Shown here: positions 12,487 to 20,865 of the stretch, one piece after another
Layout: the number at the start of each line of letters is the position of its first letter
How positions within the stretch are numbered: position 1 is the first letter of the stretch
Assembly: GCA_007692665.1 (NCBI GenBank)
Contig: REBP01000056.1
Location: forward strand, 1-64,000
DNA: 64,000 nucleotides
Source: Gemmatimonadales bacterium
GTDB taxonomy: Bacteria; Gemmatimonadota; Gemmatimonadetes; Longimicrobiales; Gaopeijiaceae
Direction of reading: 5' to 3'
Position numbers and translations under genes: made by a program
The notes under the pieces: generated by a model
Databases searched by the model: none
Seen by the model: only the letters and a program-made list of their open reading frames with translations
Told to the model about the DNA's origin: nothing

Positions 12487-14154
12487 TCAGGCGCCGGGGA
12501 GCGGGACGGGATCGTTCACGAGGGCGCCGCGCGTACCCAGCTCCTCGTAGCGCAGTCCCTGGAAGACCGCATGGTCATCTGCCAGCCGCTGGAAGGCTTC
12601 GGCGGCGCTCTCGGGTACCGTGCCGTCGCCCAGGACCGCTGCCGCGACGAGGTCGAGCACCTGCCAGGCCGGTCGGGCCTCTCCGTGGGTATGGAGCCCG
12701 GGCCAGAACCGCTGGACCCGGCCCTCGAAGTTCGTGAAGGTGCCCTCGGTCTCGGCATGGGTCACCGTGGGAAGCAGGCAGGTGACGGCCTGGAGCTGTC
12801 GTGGCACCTGCGGCCCCAGGAAGGCGAACACCCGCGCGGCGGCGCCGAAGTCCGGCGCCATGTCGTCCAGGTCGTCGCCCATGACGACGAGAATGCCCTC
12901 GAAGCCGACGAGGTCGTCCAGGCCGCCGGTGGCATCGTCGCTTCCGACCCTGGACATCTGGAGCAGTTCGGCTCCCCGGACGTTCGGTGCCAGGTCGCGG
13001 CGACGCACGAGCTTCGGGAAGCCGGGGAGCGGGAGTTCCTCGTCGGTGCGGGGGGAGCGGAACACGATCCGGCCGCCGCCGAGGGCATCGACGAAGCGGC
13101 GGAGCGCCCCCAGGTCCTCGTTGGAGGCGAACGGCGAGGCCACGGCCCTGACCTCCGCGCCCTCGGCGCGGGCATCGACCAGGAGGTCCGCCAGGTCGCC
13201 CAGGACCGATTCCCAGCTTCCTGCCTCGGGGAGCGACTGGGCGAGGGCGATGTCCCCTGCCCCGTTTCCGCCCGCGTGCCGACCCTCTCCCGGCTTCGGG
13301 AGGAGGAGGCGGCCGCTCCGGTTCATCCACTCGTAGCGATGCCGGCCGTAGTCGCACATCCAGTGCTGGTTGACGTCGGGGTTGTCCCGCGGCTTCAGGC
13401 GCTGCACCAGGTTGTCGCGGACGTGGAGCTCGATGTTGCACCCCTGCGAGCAGTTGGGGCAGATCGACGGGATCCGGTCCAGGTCCCATGCCCGCGCCTT
13501 GTGCAGGAAGTCCTTGGAGACCAGTGCCCCCACCGGGCAGATGTCGACGATGTTCCCCGCGTAGGGGGAGCCCTCGACGCCCTCCTCGAAGAAGGTGTCG
13601 ATGACCGAGCGGTTACCGCGCTCCACGACGGTGAGGCGGGGATCCTGGGCCTGCTCGTTCATGAACCGGACGCAGCGCGTGCACATGACGCACCGGTCGC
13701 CGTAGAAGAGAACGTCGCCGCCGAAGTCGTCCCGCCCCAGGACCCGCTTGGGTTCGCGGCTCCGACCCTTCGGGCGCCCTTCCTCGTGCACGTAGTCCTG
13801 GAGCTTGCACTCACCCGACTGGTCGCAGATGGGGCAGTCCAGGGGGTGGTTCTTCAGGTAGAACTCCAGCACGCCCCGGCGCTGGGTCTTCGCACTCTCG
13901 CTCTGCGTGTGCACGACCTGGCCGGGGGTCACCGTGGTGACGCAGGACGCCTGCAGCTTCGGCGCGCCCTCCACCTCCACCAGGCAGAGGCGGCACTGGG
14001 CCGGGGCCGAGAGCCCCGGGTGGTAGCAGTAGTGCGGGATCCGGTTTCCCATGGCCTCGGCGGCCTGGAGGATCGTGGTCCCCTTGGGAACCGTGACCTC
14101 CAGCCCGTCGATGGTCAGGGTGACGGTCTCCACCATGGTTGCTTGGTCCGACAT
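12487..14154 (-). CDS. nuoG: NADH-quinone oxidoreductase subunit G, short form
   Basis: About 555 residues if started at the ATG at 14154; a second ATG 18 bases further in (MVETVTLTIDG) is an alternative, and neither has a strong ribosome site. The N-terminal ~210 residues carry the 2Fe-2S ligands (CYHPGLSAPAQCRLC), the His/Cys 4Fe-4S site and the CxxCxxC...C site. Next comes CPNCSQGCN with a fourth Cys exactly 27 residues later, the pattern of the extra N7 cluster known from Escherichia coli and Thermus. The molybdopterin-oxidoreductase-like C-terminal domain is much shorter than in those species (783-908 residues in total there), yet it ends cleanly before nuoH. Confidence 0.92.
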   Translation of the reverse strand: MSDQATMVETVTLTIDGLEVTVPKGTTILQAAEAMGNRIPHYCYHPGLSAPAQCRLCLVEVEGAPKLQASCVTTVTPGQVVHTQSESAKTQRRGVLEFYLKNHPLDCPICDQSGECKLQDYVHEEGRPKGRSREPKRVLGRDDFGGDVLFYGDRCVMCTRCVRFMNEQAQDPRLTVVERGNRSVIDTFFEEGVEGSPYAGNIVDICPVGALVSKDFLHKARAWDLDRIPSICPNCSQGCNIELHVRDNLVQRLKPRDNPDVNQHWMCDYGRHRYEWMNRSGRLLLPKPGEGRHAGGNGAGDIALAQSLPEAGSWESVLGDLADLLVDARAEGAEVRAVASPFASNEDLGALRRFVDALGGGRIVFRSPRTDEELPLPGFPKLVRRRDLAPNVRGAELLQMSRVGSDDATGGLDDLVGFEGILVVMGDDLDDMAPDFGAAARVFAFLGPQVPRQLQAVTCLLPTVTHAETEGTFTNFEGRVQRFWPGLHTHGEARPAWQVLDLVAAAVLGDGTVPESAAEAFQRLADDHAVFQGLRYEELGTRGALVNDPVPLPGA

Positions 14155-14246
14155 GCGTTCCAGGTCCGGTTGAAGGCGGGCCGCTGGGCGGTCCGGTGGG
14201 GACGAGCGTGCTCGGGAAGGAGAGGCGAGGAAGGGTGCGTCGGCCG

Positions 14247-15539
14247 TCAGGCCGCGCCCACCCGTTCGCCCCTCCGGATGAGTGCGAGGTAGTCGTCGCG
14301 GAACTTGGCGATGGAGGAGGCCACCGGGGCCGCCGCCGAATCGGAGAGGACGCAGATCGTGGTCCCCGTCATCTGGTCGCCCAGGTCCAGGAGGGTGTCC
14401 AGGTCCTCCTCGGTTCCCCGGCCCTCCTCGATGCGCCGGAGAATCCTGGCCATCCACTGGGTCCCTTCGCGGCACGGCGTGCACTGTCCGCAGGACTCGT
14501 GGGCGTAGAAGTCCACCATGCGCCGAACCTGCTTCACGAGGTTCGTGGAGTCATCCATGATGATGACCGAGGCGCATCCCAGCATGGATCCGGCCTCCAC
14601 CACACCCTCGTAGTCCAGCGTGCAGGCCTCGCACTCGGCGGCGTTCATGATGGGGACCGACGAGCCGCCGGGAATCACGGCCTTGAGCGTCCGGCCGGGC
14701 CGGAGCCCTCCGCAGACGTCGTGGATCAGCTCCATCAGGGGAAAGCCCAGCGGAAGCTCGTAGTTGCCCGGGCGCACCACGTGGCCGCTCACGCAGAAGA
14801 GCTTCGTTCCCGGCGACTTCTCGGTCCCCTGCTCCCGGTACCAGGCGCCGCCGTGGGTCATGATGTGGGGGATGGCGCAGAGCGTCTCGACGTTGTTGAT
14901 GGTCGTGGGACGCCCGAAGGCCCCCACGGCAGCCGGGAAGGGCGGCTTGACCCGCGGAAGCCCGCGGCGGCCCTCCAGCGAGTTCATCAGCGCCGTTTCC
15001 TCGCCGCAGATGTAGGCCCCTGCCCCGCTGTGGACGGTGATGTCGATGGAAATGCCCGATCCCAGGATGTTCTCCCCGATGAAACCGGCGGCGTAGGCTT
15101 CCTCGACGGCCCTTGCCAGCACCTGGACGGCCTCGAAGAACTCCCCGCGACAGTAGATGAAGACGTGGTCCGCCTGGATCGCGTGCGCCGCGATGAGGCA
15201 CCCCTCGATGAGCTGGTGGGGCGACCACCGGAGGAGTTCCCGGTCCTTGAAGGTGCCGGGCTCGGACTCGTCGGCATTGCAGCAGAGGTACTGGAGCCCG
15301 GTCTTTTCCTTCGGCATGAAGGACCACTTGAGCCCGGTGGGGAAACCCGCTCCCCCCCGACCCCGCAGCCCCGAGGCCTTCACCTCGTCGATGACCGCCT
15401 CCCGGCTCATGGAAAGCGACTTCTCGAGGGCCTTGTAGCCGCCAAGTGCCTTCCACCCCTCCAGGGTGCGGGCCGACGGATCGCCCCACCCCCGGCTGAG
15501 GATGCGGACTTCGCGCTCGTGCTCGTATGGAAAGGCCAT
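14247..15539 (-). CDS. nuoF: NADH-quinone oxidoreductase subunit F (NADH/FMN-binding)
   Basis: 430 residues from the ATG at 15539, which has a good ribosome site (AAGGGGG) and overlaps the nuoE stop by one base (TAATG). The Gly-rich NADH/FMN loop GLRGRGGAGFPTGLKW, the segment GAGAYICGEETALMNSLEG, and the N3 cluster ligands SCGQCTPC with a later TTICVL cysteine are all present. NuoF oxidises NADH and starts the electron chain of complex I. Confidence 0.97.
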   Translation of the reverse strand: MAFPYEHEREVRILSRGWGDPSARTLEGWKALGGYKALEKSLSMSREAVIDEVKASGLRGRGGAGFPTGLKWSFMPKEKTGLQYLCCNADESEPGTFKDRELLRWSPHQLIEGCLIAAHAIQADHVFIYCRGEFFEAVQVLARAVEEAYAAGFIGENILGSGISIDITVHSGAGAYICGEETALMNSLEGRRGLPRVKPPFPAAVGAFGRPTTINNVETLCAIPHIMTHGGAWYREQGTEKSPGTKLFCVSGHVVRPGNYELPLGFPLMELIHDVCGGLRPGRTLKAVIPGGSSVPIMNAAECEACTLDYEGVVEAGSMLGCASVIIMDDSTNLVKQVRRMVDFYAHESCGQCTPCREGTQWMARILRRIEEGRGTEEDLDTLLDLGDQMTGTTICVLSDSAAAPVASSIAKFRDDYLALIRRGERVGAA

Positions 15540-16213
15540 TATTCCCCCTTCTTCCGGAGCCGCTCGAGAATGGCCGGCACGCTGTCGGGCGTGACGTTCT
15601 CGTAGTAGCGGGAGTTGATCTGCACGGCCGTCGGCGTGCCACAGGCAGCCAGGCACTCCACCTCGGTGACGGTGAAGTCCCCGTCGGCGGAGGTGCTGCC
15701 AAGCTCGGTCCCCGTGTGCTTCAGGAACGAGGCCAGGACCTCGTCGCCGCCGCACAGGTTGCACGAGATGTTCGTGCACACCTGGATGAGGAACCGGCCC
15801 ACCGGGCGCTTGTTGTACATGGTGTAGAACGACGTGACACCCCGGACATACGCCTCGGGAAGGTCCAGGAGAACCGCGACCTCCCGCATCGTCTCGGGGG
15901 AGATGTGGCCGCGAAGCTCCTGCGCCAGGTTCAGCGCGGGAAGAAGCGCCGCCCGGGACTCCGGGTACCTGGAGAGAATCTTGTCGAAGCGCTCGCGGTA
16001 CGGGCCCTCGAAGAGCGGGGCCTCCGGGGACTTCTCGACCTTCATGTAGGGATAGGTCGCTGCGCCGGACGCGTGACCGCCGTCTGCGGGGCGCACCCCC
16101 ACGTAGTCGTCCCCGCGGACCTGCTCCTCGGAGAGATCGAAGGCACCGGTGTTGCCGGCCCAACCGGGATTCCGGAAGGGGACGGGGCCGCTGGAACTGG
16201 ACGTTTCGCTCAC
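15539..16213 (-). CDS. nuoE: NADH-quinone oxidoreductase subunit E (2Fe-2S)
   Basis: 224 residues from a GTG at 16213 that shares four bases with the nuoD stop (GTGA). The thioredoxin-like 2Fe-2S domain has the N1a ligands: CTNISC and, further on, CLAACG. The first ~60 residues (Ser/Pro/Gly-rich, no motif) precede the conserved core, which starts near residue 70 and makes the protein longer than the usual 160-180. An internal start is possible but none is better supported than the overlapping GTG. Confidence 0.94.
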   Translation of the reverse strand: MSETSSSSGPVPFRNPGWAGNTGAFDLSEEQVRGDDYVGVRPADGGHASGAATYPYMKVEKSPEAPLFEGPYRERFDKILSRYPESRAALLPALNLAQELRGHISPETMREVAVLLDLPEAYVRGVTSFYTMYNKRPVGRFLIQVCTNISCNLCGGDEVLASFLKHTGTELGSTSADGDFTVTEVECLAACGTPTAVQINSRYYENVTPDSVPAILERLRKKGE

Positions 16214-17487
16214 CGGTCGATCTCTCCCAGGACGATGTCGAGGCTGGCATTCACCATGATCACGTCGGCGAGAAGGCCGCCCTCGACGAGCTTCGGGATC
16301 ACGGAAAGGTTCACGAAGGATGGGGGGCGGATCCGCCACCGGACCGGCTTCGATCCGCCGTCGCTGACCACGTACATGCCGAGTTCCCCCTTGGAGCCTT
16401 CCACGGCCATGTAGGACTCGCCGGCCGGCGCCTTGATGCCTTCCATCACCAGCTTGAAGTGATGGATCATGGACTCCATGTCGTTCATCAGGTCGGTCTT
16501 GGACGGCAGGCTGACCCGCGGATCGGCGACGTTGATGGGGCCCTCGGGGAGGCGGTCCAGCGCCTGGTGGAGGATGCGCGCGGACTGCCGCATCTCCTCG
16601 ATCCGGACCATGTACCGGTCGTAGCAGTCCCCGTGCTCCCCGATGGGGATGTCGAAGTCGTAGCTCTCGTAGTCGTAGTAGGGACGGTCCTTCCGGACGT
16701 CGTAGGGCACCCCGGAGGCACGCAGGTTGGGCCCGGAGAATCCGTAGTTCAGCGCGTCCTCGGCGGAGATGATCCCCACGTTCTGGGTGCGCCCCAGGTG
16801 GATCCCGTTGGTCGAGAGGAGGAACTCGATCTCGTCCAGCGTCTTCACGACCCCGTTGGCAAACTCCCGCACGCCGGTGTCCCATCCCACGGGGATGTCG
16901 GCCATCATCCCCCCGATGCGGGTGGCCGACGTCGTGATCCGTGCGCCGGTGTAGGCTTCGTGCAGGGTATAGACCTTCTCCCGCTCCTGGAAGGCGTAGA
17001 GGAAGGGGGTGAACGCTCCCACGTCGATGGCCCACGTCCCGAGCCAGAGCAGGTGCGAGAAGATCCGGTCCAGCTCCATGCAGATGACCCGCACGACCCG
17101 GCAGCGCTCGGTGACCTCGATGCCCATCATCTTTTCCACGGCCATGGCGTAGGCGCAGTTGTAGATGAGGGGTGCGAGGTAGTCCATCCGGTCGGTGAGG
17201 GGGACCACCTGGTTCCAGTCCCGGTACTCGCCGAGCTTCTCGAAGGAGGAGTGCAGGTAGCCGATGTGGGGCACGCACCGGACCACGGTCTCGCCGTCCA
17301 GCTCGAGGAGCAGCCGGAGGACCCCGTGGGTGGCGGGGTGCTGGGGCCCGATGTTGATGAGCATGTTCTCGGAGTCCAGCGTCGGCTCCGGGAGATCGGT
17401 GGGTGCCATCATGCCGCGGGCGGGCCGGAAATCGGGGCCCATCTCCGGGGTACGGCTGATCTCGAGTTCAAGAGTTCGCTTGGACAT
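16210..17487 (-). CDS. nuoD: NADH-quinone oxidoreductase subunit D (49-kDa type)
   Basis: 425 residues from the ATG at 17487. The N-terminal NIGPQHPATHGVLR loop, which lines the quinone site with its conserved His, and GYLHSSFEKLGE are intact. The C-terminal ASLDIVLGEIDR is the typical end of the family. NuoD sits with NuoB at the quinone-binding pocket of complex I. nuoC and nuoD are separate genes here, not fused as in Escherichia coli. Confidence 0.97.
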   Translation of the reverse strand: MSKRTLELEISRTPEMGPDFRPARGMMAPTDLPEPTLDSENMLINIGPQHPATHGVLRLLLELDGETVVRCVPHIGYLHSSFEKLGEYRDWNQVVPLTDRMDYLAPLIYNCAYAMAVEKMMGIEVTERCRVVRVICMELDRIFSHLLWLGTWAIDVGAFTPFLYAFQEREKVYTLHEAYTGARITTSATRIGGMMADIPVGWDTGVREFANGVVKTLDEIEFLLSTNGIHLGRTQNVGIISAEDALNYGFSGPNLRASGVPYDVRKDRPYYDYESYDFDIPIGEHGDCYDRYMVRIEEMRQSARILHQALDRLPEGPINVADPRVSLPSKTDLMNDMESMIHHFKLVMEGIKAPAGESYMAVEGSKGELGMYVVSDGGSKPVRWRIRPPSFVNLSVIPKLVEGGLLADVIMVNASLDIVLGEIDR

Positions 17488-17537
17488 GGCTCTTCTGTCG
17501 GACGGGGAAGGAAGGAGGGAGCGACCGCGCCCCTGCC

Positions 17538-18263
17538 CTAGCTCTTCCGCGGTTCCTCGACGGAGGGATCGGTCTGTGTGGACATCGGCGCGCGGCCGCC
17601 GGCGAACTCCTGCCAGGGCACGAGCTGCGGCGTTCGCCCCGCCCCCATCTCGGACGGCACGTAGTAGTCCTCCGGATCCTGCGAGAGCGCCCGGCGGGTC
17701 TGCTCGGCGCGGCTGAACCGCCCACGGAGCGGGAAGTCCTTTCGGAGCGGATGCCCCTCCTGGTACCCTTCGGGCATCAGGATCCGGCGGGGATCCGGGT
17801 GGTTGCGGAACGTCACACCGAACATGTCCCAGACCTCCCGCTCCAGCCAGTTCGCGCTCTGCCAGATGGGGACGATGGACTCGATCTCGAGGCCGTCGAG
17901 GGGGAGCTCGGCCTTGAGGCGCAGGTGCCGACGGTACGGGATCGAAAAGAGCTGGTAGACCACCTGGATCGGCCGGCCACCGCCGTAGTCCACTGCGGTG
18001 ACGTCGGACAGGTAGTTGTAGTTCTGGTCCGGGTCCTCCCGCAGCCACTGGAGGATCTCGAACGAACGGTCCGGGGCGATGAACACGACGTGCTCGTCGC
18101 CTGCCACCAGTTCGTGGCCCAGGATCGCGTCGCCGAAGTGCGCGTCAAGGGCCACCACCGACGGATGCGCCGCACGGAGGTTGGCGGGCATGGCGGGGCT
18201 CCCCGGCAGGCCCTGTTCAGGCGACTCCGGGTCCGGAGTTCCGGATCGGGATGGATCGCTCAT
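17538..18263 (-). CDS. nuoC: NADH-quinone oxidoreductase subunit C (30-kDa type)
   Basis: 241 residues. The 30-kDa core with NWLEREVWDMFGVTFRNHPDPRRILMP and the end of the motif GHPLRKDFPLRGR is clear. About 28 Ser/Pro-rich residues precede it and about 30 follow it. NuoC is a peripheral-arm scaffold subunit next to NuoD. The gene begins 22 bases after the nuoB stop. Confidence 0.95.
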   Translation of the reverse strand: MSDPSRSGTPDPESPEQGLPGSPAMPANLRAAHPSVVALDAHFGDAILGHELVAGDEHVVFIAPDRSFEILQWLREDPDQNYNYLSDVTAVDYGGGRPIQVVYQLFSIPYRRHLRLKAELPLDGLEIESIVPIWQSANWLEREVWDMFGVTFRNHPDPRRILMPEGYQEGHPLRKDFPLRGRFSRAEQTRRALSQDPEDYYVPSEMGAGRTPQLVPWQEFAGGRAPMSTQTDPSVEEPRKS

Positions 18264-18285
18264 GGAAGACTTCCTTCTGGAAGGA

Positions 18286-19008
18286 TCAGGGGATCCGGTC
18301 GCCCGGTCGCTCGGTCGGCATCGTCTGGACCAGGCCCGAGGCCCGATTCTGCCGTGTGGAGTTCCCGAAGGGGAGGGAGAGCGCCGCGACTTCCACGGCG
18401 CTGGCCCGCGGCCGTCCGACGTCCGCCGCCGGTTCGGAGCGGTGCTCGTGGTGCCGGGACAGGGTCTCCCCCCGGATCTTTTCCTGGATCATCATGAGAC
18501 CGTAGATGAGCGCCTCCGGCCGCGGCGGGCAGCCGGGCACGTAGACGTCCACCGGGATGATGGTGTCGATCCCCTGGACCATGGAGTACACGTCGAAAAC
18601 GCCGCCCGAGGAGGCGCATGCCCCCATGGAAACGGACCACTTGGGCTGGGGCATCTGGTCCCAGATCCTGCGAAGCACGGGGGCCAGCTTGTAGGGGACC
18701 CGTCCGGCGCAGATCAGCACGTCCGCCTGCCGGGGAGAGAACGACATGCGCTCCATCCCGAACCTGGCCAGGTCGTTCTTGGAGGCCGCGGAGGCCATCA
18801 TCTCGATGGCGCAGCACGCGGTCCCGAACGGCATGGGCCACAGGGAGTTCCGGCGCGCCCAGTTGACGACGAAGTCCACCCGCGTCGTCAGGAAGGTCGG
18901 ACTGCCCTCCCCGAAGATTCCGCGCATGAGTCCGCCGGATTCGGAGCCTTCGCCTGAGGCGGGTGCCGCATCGGCCCCCGCGCCCGTCGATCGGATGACA
19001 TCACTCAT
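18286..19008 (-). CDS. nuoB: NADH-quinone oxidoreductase subunit B (N2 cluster)
   Basis: 240 residues from the ATG at 19008, which overlaps the nuoA stop (ATGA). The N2 iron-sulfur ligands appear as [15 protein letters not shown] and [11 protein letters not shown]. The N-terminal 30 residues are low-complexity and the C-terminal 40 (after MMIQEKI) form a Ser/Pro-rich tail not needed for the fold. NuoB carries the last cluster before quinone. Confidence 0.96.
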   Translation of the reverse strand: MSDVIRSTGAGADAAPASGEGSESGGLMRGIFGEGSPTFLTTRVDFVVNWARRNSLWPMPFGTACCAIEMMASAASKNDLARFGMERMSFSPRQADVLICAGRVPYKLAPVLRRIWDQMPQPKWSVSMGACASSGGVFDVYSMVQGIDTIIPVDVYVPGCPPRPEALIYGLMMIQEKIRGETLSRHHEHRSEPAADVGRPRASAVEVAALSLPFGNSTRQNRASGLVQTMPTERPGDRIP

Positions 19009-19361
19009 TCCCAGTCCAGCCCTCCCTTCTTCCACTCGTAGACGAAGCCCACCACCAGGACCATCATGAAGATGGAGACGGCGACGAAGCCTCCCCAGCC
19101 CAGGGCCCGCATTTCCACGGCCCACGGAATCAGGAAGATGGCCTCGAGATCGAAGATGATGAAGCTGATCGCCACCATGTAGAACTTCACCGAGAACCGG
19201 GCCCGGGTGTCTCCCAGCGGGATCATTCCGGACTCGTACGGCATGTCCTTTTCCGGCGTGGCGCGGCGCGGGTTCAGCACCTGCGATGCCACCACCATGC
19301 CCACCGCGTTCAGAACGGACACGCCGAAAAGCATGAGTACCGGGAGGTAGGCAGAGGACAT
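19005..19361 (-). CDS. nuoA: NADH-quinone oxidoreductase subunit A
   Basis: 118 residues from the ATG at 19361, with three hydrophobic helices. The conserved [10 protein letters not shown] loop and [15 protein letters not shown] helix identify NuoA. It is the first gene of the operon; the promoter-like elements lie about 50-80 bases upstream. No good ribosome site is visible (the sequence before the ATG is GAATTTCC). Confidence 0.96.
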   Translation of the reverse strand: MSSAYLPVLMLFGVSVLNAVGMVVASQVLNPRRATPEKDMPYESGMIPLGDTRARFSVKFYMVAISFIIFDLEAIFLIPWAVEMRALGWGGFVAVSIFMMVLVVGFVYEWKKGGLDWE

Positions 19362-19729
19362 GGAAATTCGGGGCGTCAGACGTGAGATTTGCAAGGAATT
19401 TAGCGCCCAAATGTACCCGAAAGACGGGCGGAATGTCAACCCGACGGCCCGGCCCTGATCCAGGGGGATGCGGGGTTTGTTCGGGGTTGGAGGCCGCGGC
19501 CCGGGCCGGTCCCCGGGAGGGTCCCTCCCGATGGATCCCGAGGGGTTTCCCTGCGTCGCACCCCGGCCTATGTTGCGGCCGCGATCACGCCCCGCCCCGG
19601 CCGCCGGCCGTCGCGGGGCGTCCGTCGCCCGCCGACGGGCGCAGCCGCATTCCCGGTACGTCCGGACGGCGTGTGCGACGGCCCCGCCGGTTCTCCCCCC
19701 TCTTCCCCACCTGGAAACCCACGCCCACC
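19362..19729. other. Divergent intergenic region nuoA / dcd
   Basis: A 368-base gap between divergently read genes. The left 80 bases hold the nuo promoter. The rest is very GC-rich, with short palindromes such as GGGAGGGTCCCTCCC but no T-tract. A weak plus-strand pair TTTCCC/TATGTT (17-base spacing, ending near 19573) could serve dcd, but is not convincing. No RNA gene or conserved reading frame was recognised. Confidence 0.6.
19410..19439 (-). promoter_or_regulatory. Promoter of the nuo operon
   Basis: On the minus strand TTGACA (19439-19434) and TACATT (19415-19410) are separated by 18 bases, a near-consensus housekeeping sigma-70 pattern. The expected start would lie near 19403, giving about a 40-base leader before nuoA. 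It is the only good promoter pattern in the gap upstream of the operon. Confidence 0.65.
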
Positions 19730-20284
19730 ATGACCATTCAGAGTGACCGATGGATCCGCCGCATGGCCGAAGATCACGGCATGATCGACCCCTTTTCCGC
19801 AACGCAGGTCCGGGACGGGGCGATCTCCTACGGCGTCTCGTCCTACGGGTACGACACGCGCGTGGCACCCGAATTCAAGGTCTTCACGAACGTCCACAAC
19901 GTCGTCGTGGACCCCAAGGAATTCGATGATCGGTCCTTCGTGGACGTGAACGGGCCCACCTGCATCATCCCTCCGAACTCGTTCGCGCTTGCCCGCACGG
20001 TGGAATACTTCCGGGTGCCGCGGGACGTCCTGGTCCTGTGTGTGGGAAAGAGCACGTACGCCCGGTGCGGAATCATCGTGAACGTCACCCCCCTCGAGCC
20101 CGGGTGGGAGGGCTTCCTGACCCTCGAGATCTCGAACACGACCCCGCTCCCCGCCAAGATCTACGCCGACGAAGGCATCGCGCAGCTGCTGTTCTTCCGC
20201 GGGGTGGAGGAGCCGGAGGTGACCTACGCGGACCGGAAGGGGAAGTACCAGAACCAGGTCGGGGTCACGCTCCCCCGCATGTGA
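19730..20284 (+). CDS. dcd: dCTP deaminase
   Basis: 184 residues from the ATG at 19730. Trimeric dUTPase-fold enzyme that deaminates dCTP to dUTP for thymidylate synthesis. Visible landmarks are [11 protein letters not shown] near the N-terminus, GKSTYARCG (the phosphate-binding Ser/Arg region) and [17 protein letters not shown], which includes the catalytic Glu segment of the family. Length is normal. Further upstream in-frame starts exist, but homology begins at this ATG. Single gene on the plus strand; the neighbouring FKBP gene converges on it. Confidence 0.94.
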   Translation: MTIQSDRWIRRMAEDHGMIDPFSATQVRDGAISYGVSSYGYDTRVAPEFKVFTNVHNVVVDPKEFDDRSFVDVNGPTCIIPPNSFALARTVEYFRVPRDVLVLCVGKSTYARCGIIVNVTPLEPGWEGFLTLEISNTTPLPAKIYADEGIAQLLFFRGVEEPEVTYADRKGKYQNQVGVTLPRM

Positions 20285-20369
20285 GGCCGGAGGGGAGGCG
20301 AGCGGAGCCCGTGAAGCCCGGCAGCGAATGTCCCGGGACCGTCCCGACCCCGCCCCTCCCCGACCCCCG

Positions 20370-20861
20370 TCAGCTCACGATTTCCACCAGGTGGATCTCG
20401 AAGACCAGCCAGGCGTTGGGCGGAATGGCGCTGGATGTAGGCCTTGACCCGTACCCCAGGAACGACGGGATGAGGACGGTCCGAACGCCACCCACCTGCA
20501 TGCCGCGTGCGCCTCGGTCGAACCCCTGGATCATCTCCCCCGAACCGACGGTGAAGGCGAGAGGCGGCCTGCCCGAACCGTCCAGGGAGCTGTCGAAGCG
20601 CGTGCCGTCGGTGAGGAACCCCCGGTAGTGCGTCCGAATGTAGTTGCCGACGGCCACGGTGGCTCCGGTTCCCTCCTGGTCGTCGCGAACCCAGATCCCC
20701 GAGGGAAGCTCGGTGAAGTCCGCCGGGTCGATTCCCAGCGAGGGCGCCCACTGCACCTCCTCGAACTGGAGGACGGGGAAGGTCGGGCCGTCGGAGCATC
20801 CTCCGAGCAGGAGGAGAACGATCACGGCGGGGAACAGGCGTGTCAATGTGAACCGCTTCAT
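20370..20861 (-). CDS. FKBP-type peptidyl-prolyl isomerase, lipoprotein
   Basis: 163 residues. Signal peptide with lipobox LLGGC, Cys at about residue 22, so an envelope-anchored lipoprotein. The FKBP domain fills the C-terminal ~110 residues: THYRGFLTDGTRFDSS, then SGEMIQGFDRGARGMQVGG, ending with AWLVFEIHLVEI. It would catalyse prolyl cis-trans isomerisation in the periplasm. The start is 4 bases after the stop of the amidohydrolase gene, so the two are probably co-transcribed. Confidence 0.92.
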   Translation of the reverse strand: MKRFTLTRLFPAVIVLLLLGGCSDGPTFPVLQFEEVQWAPSLGIDPADFTELPSGIWVRDDQEGTGATVAVGNYIRTHYRGFLTDGTRFDSSLDGSGRPPLAFTVGSGEMIQGFDRGARGMQVGGVRTVLIPSFLGYGSRPTSSAIPPNAWLVFEIHLVEIVS

Positions 20862-20865
20862 ATGC

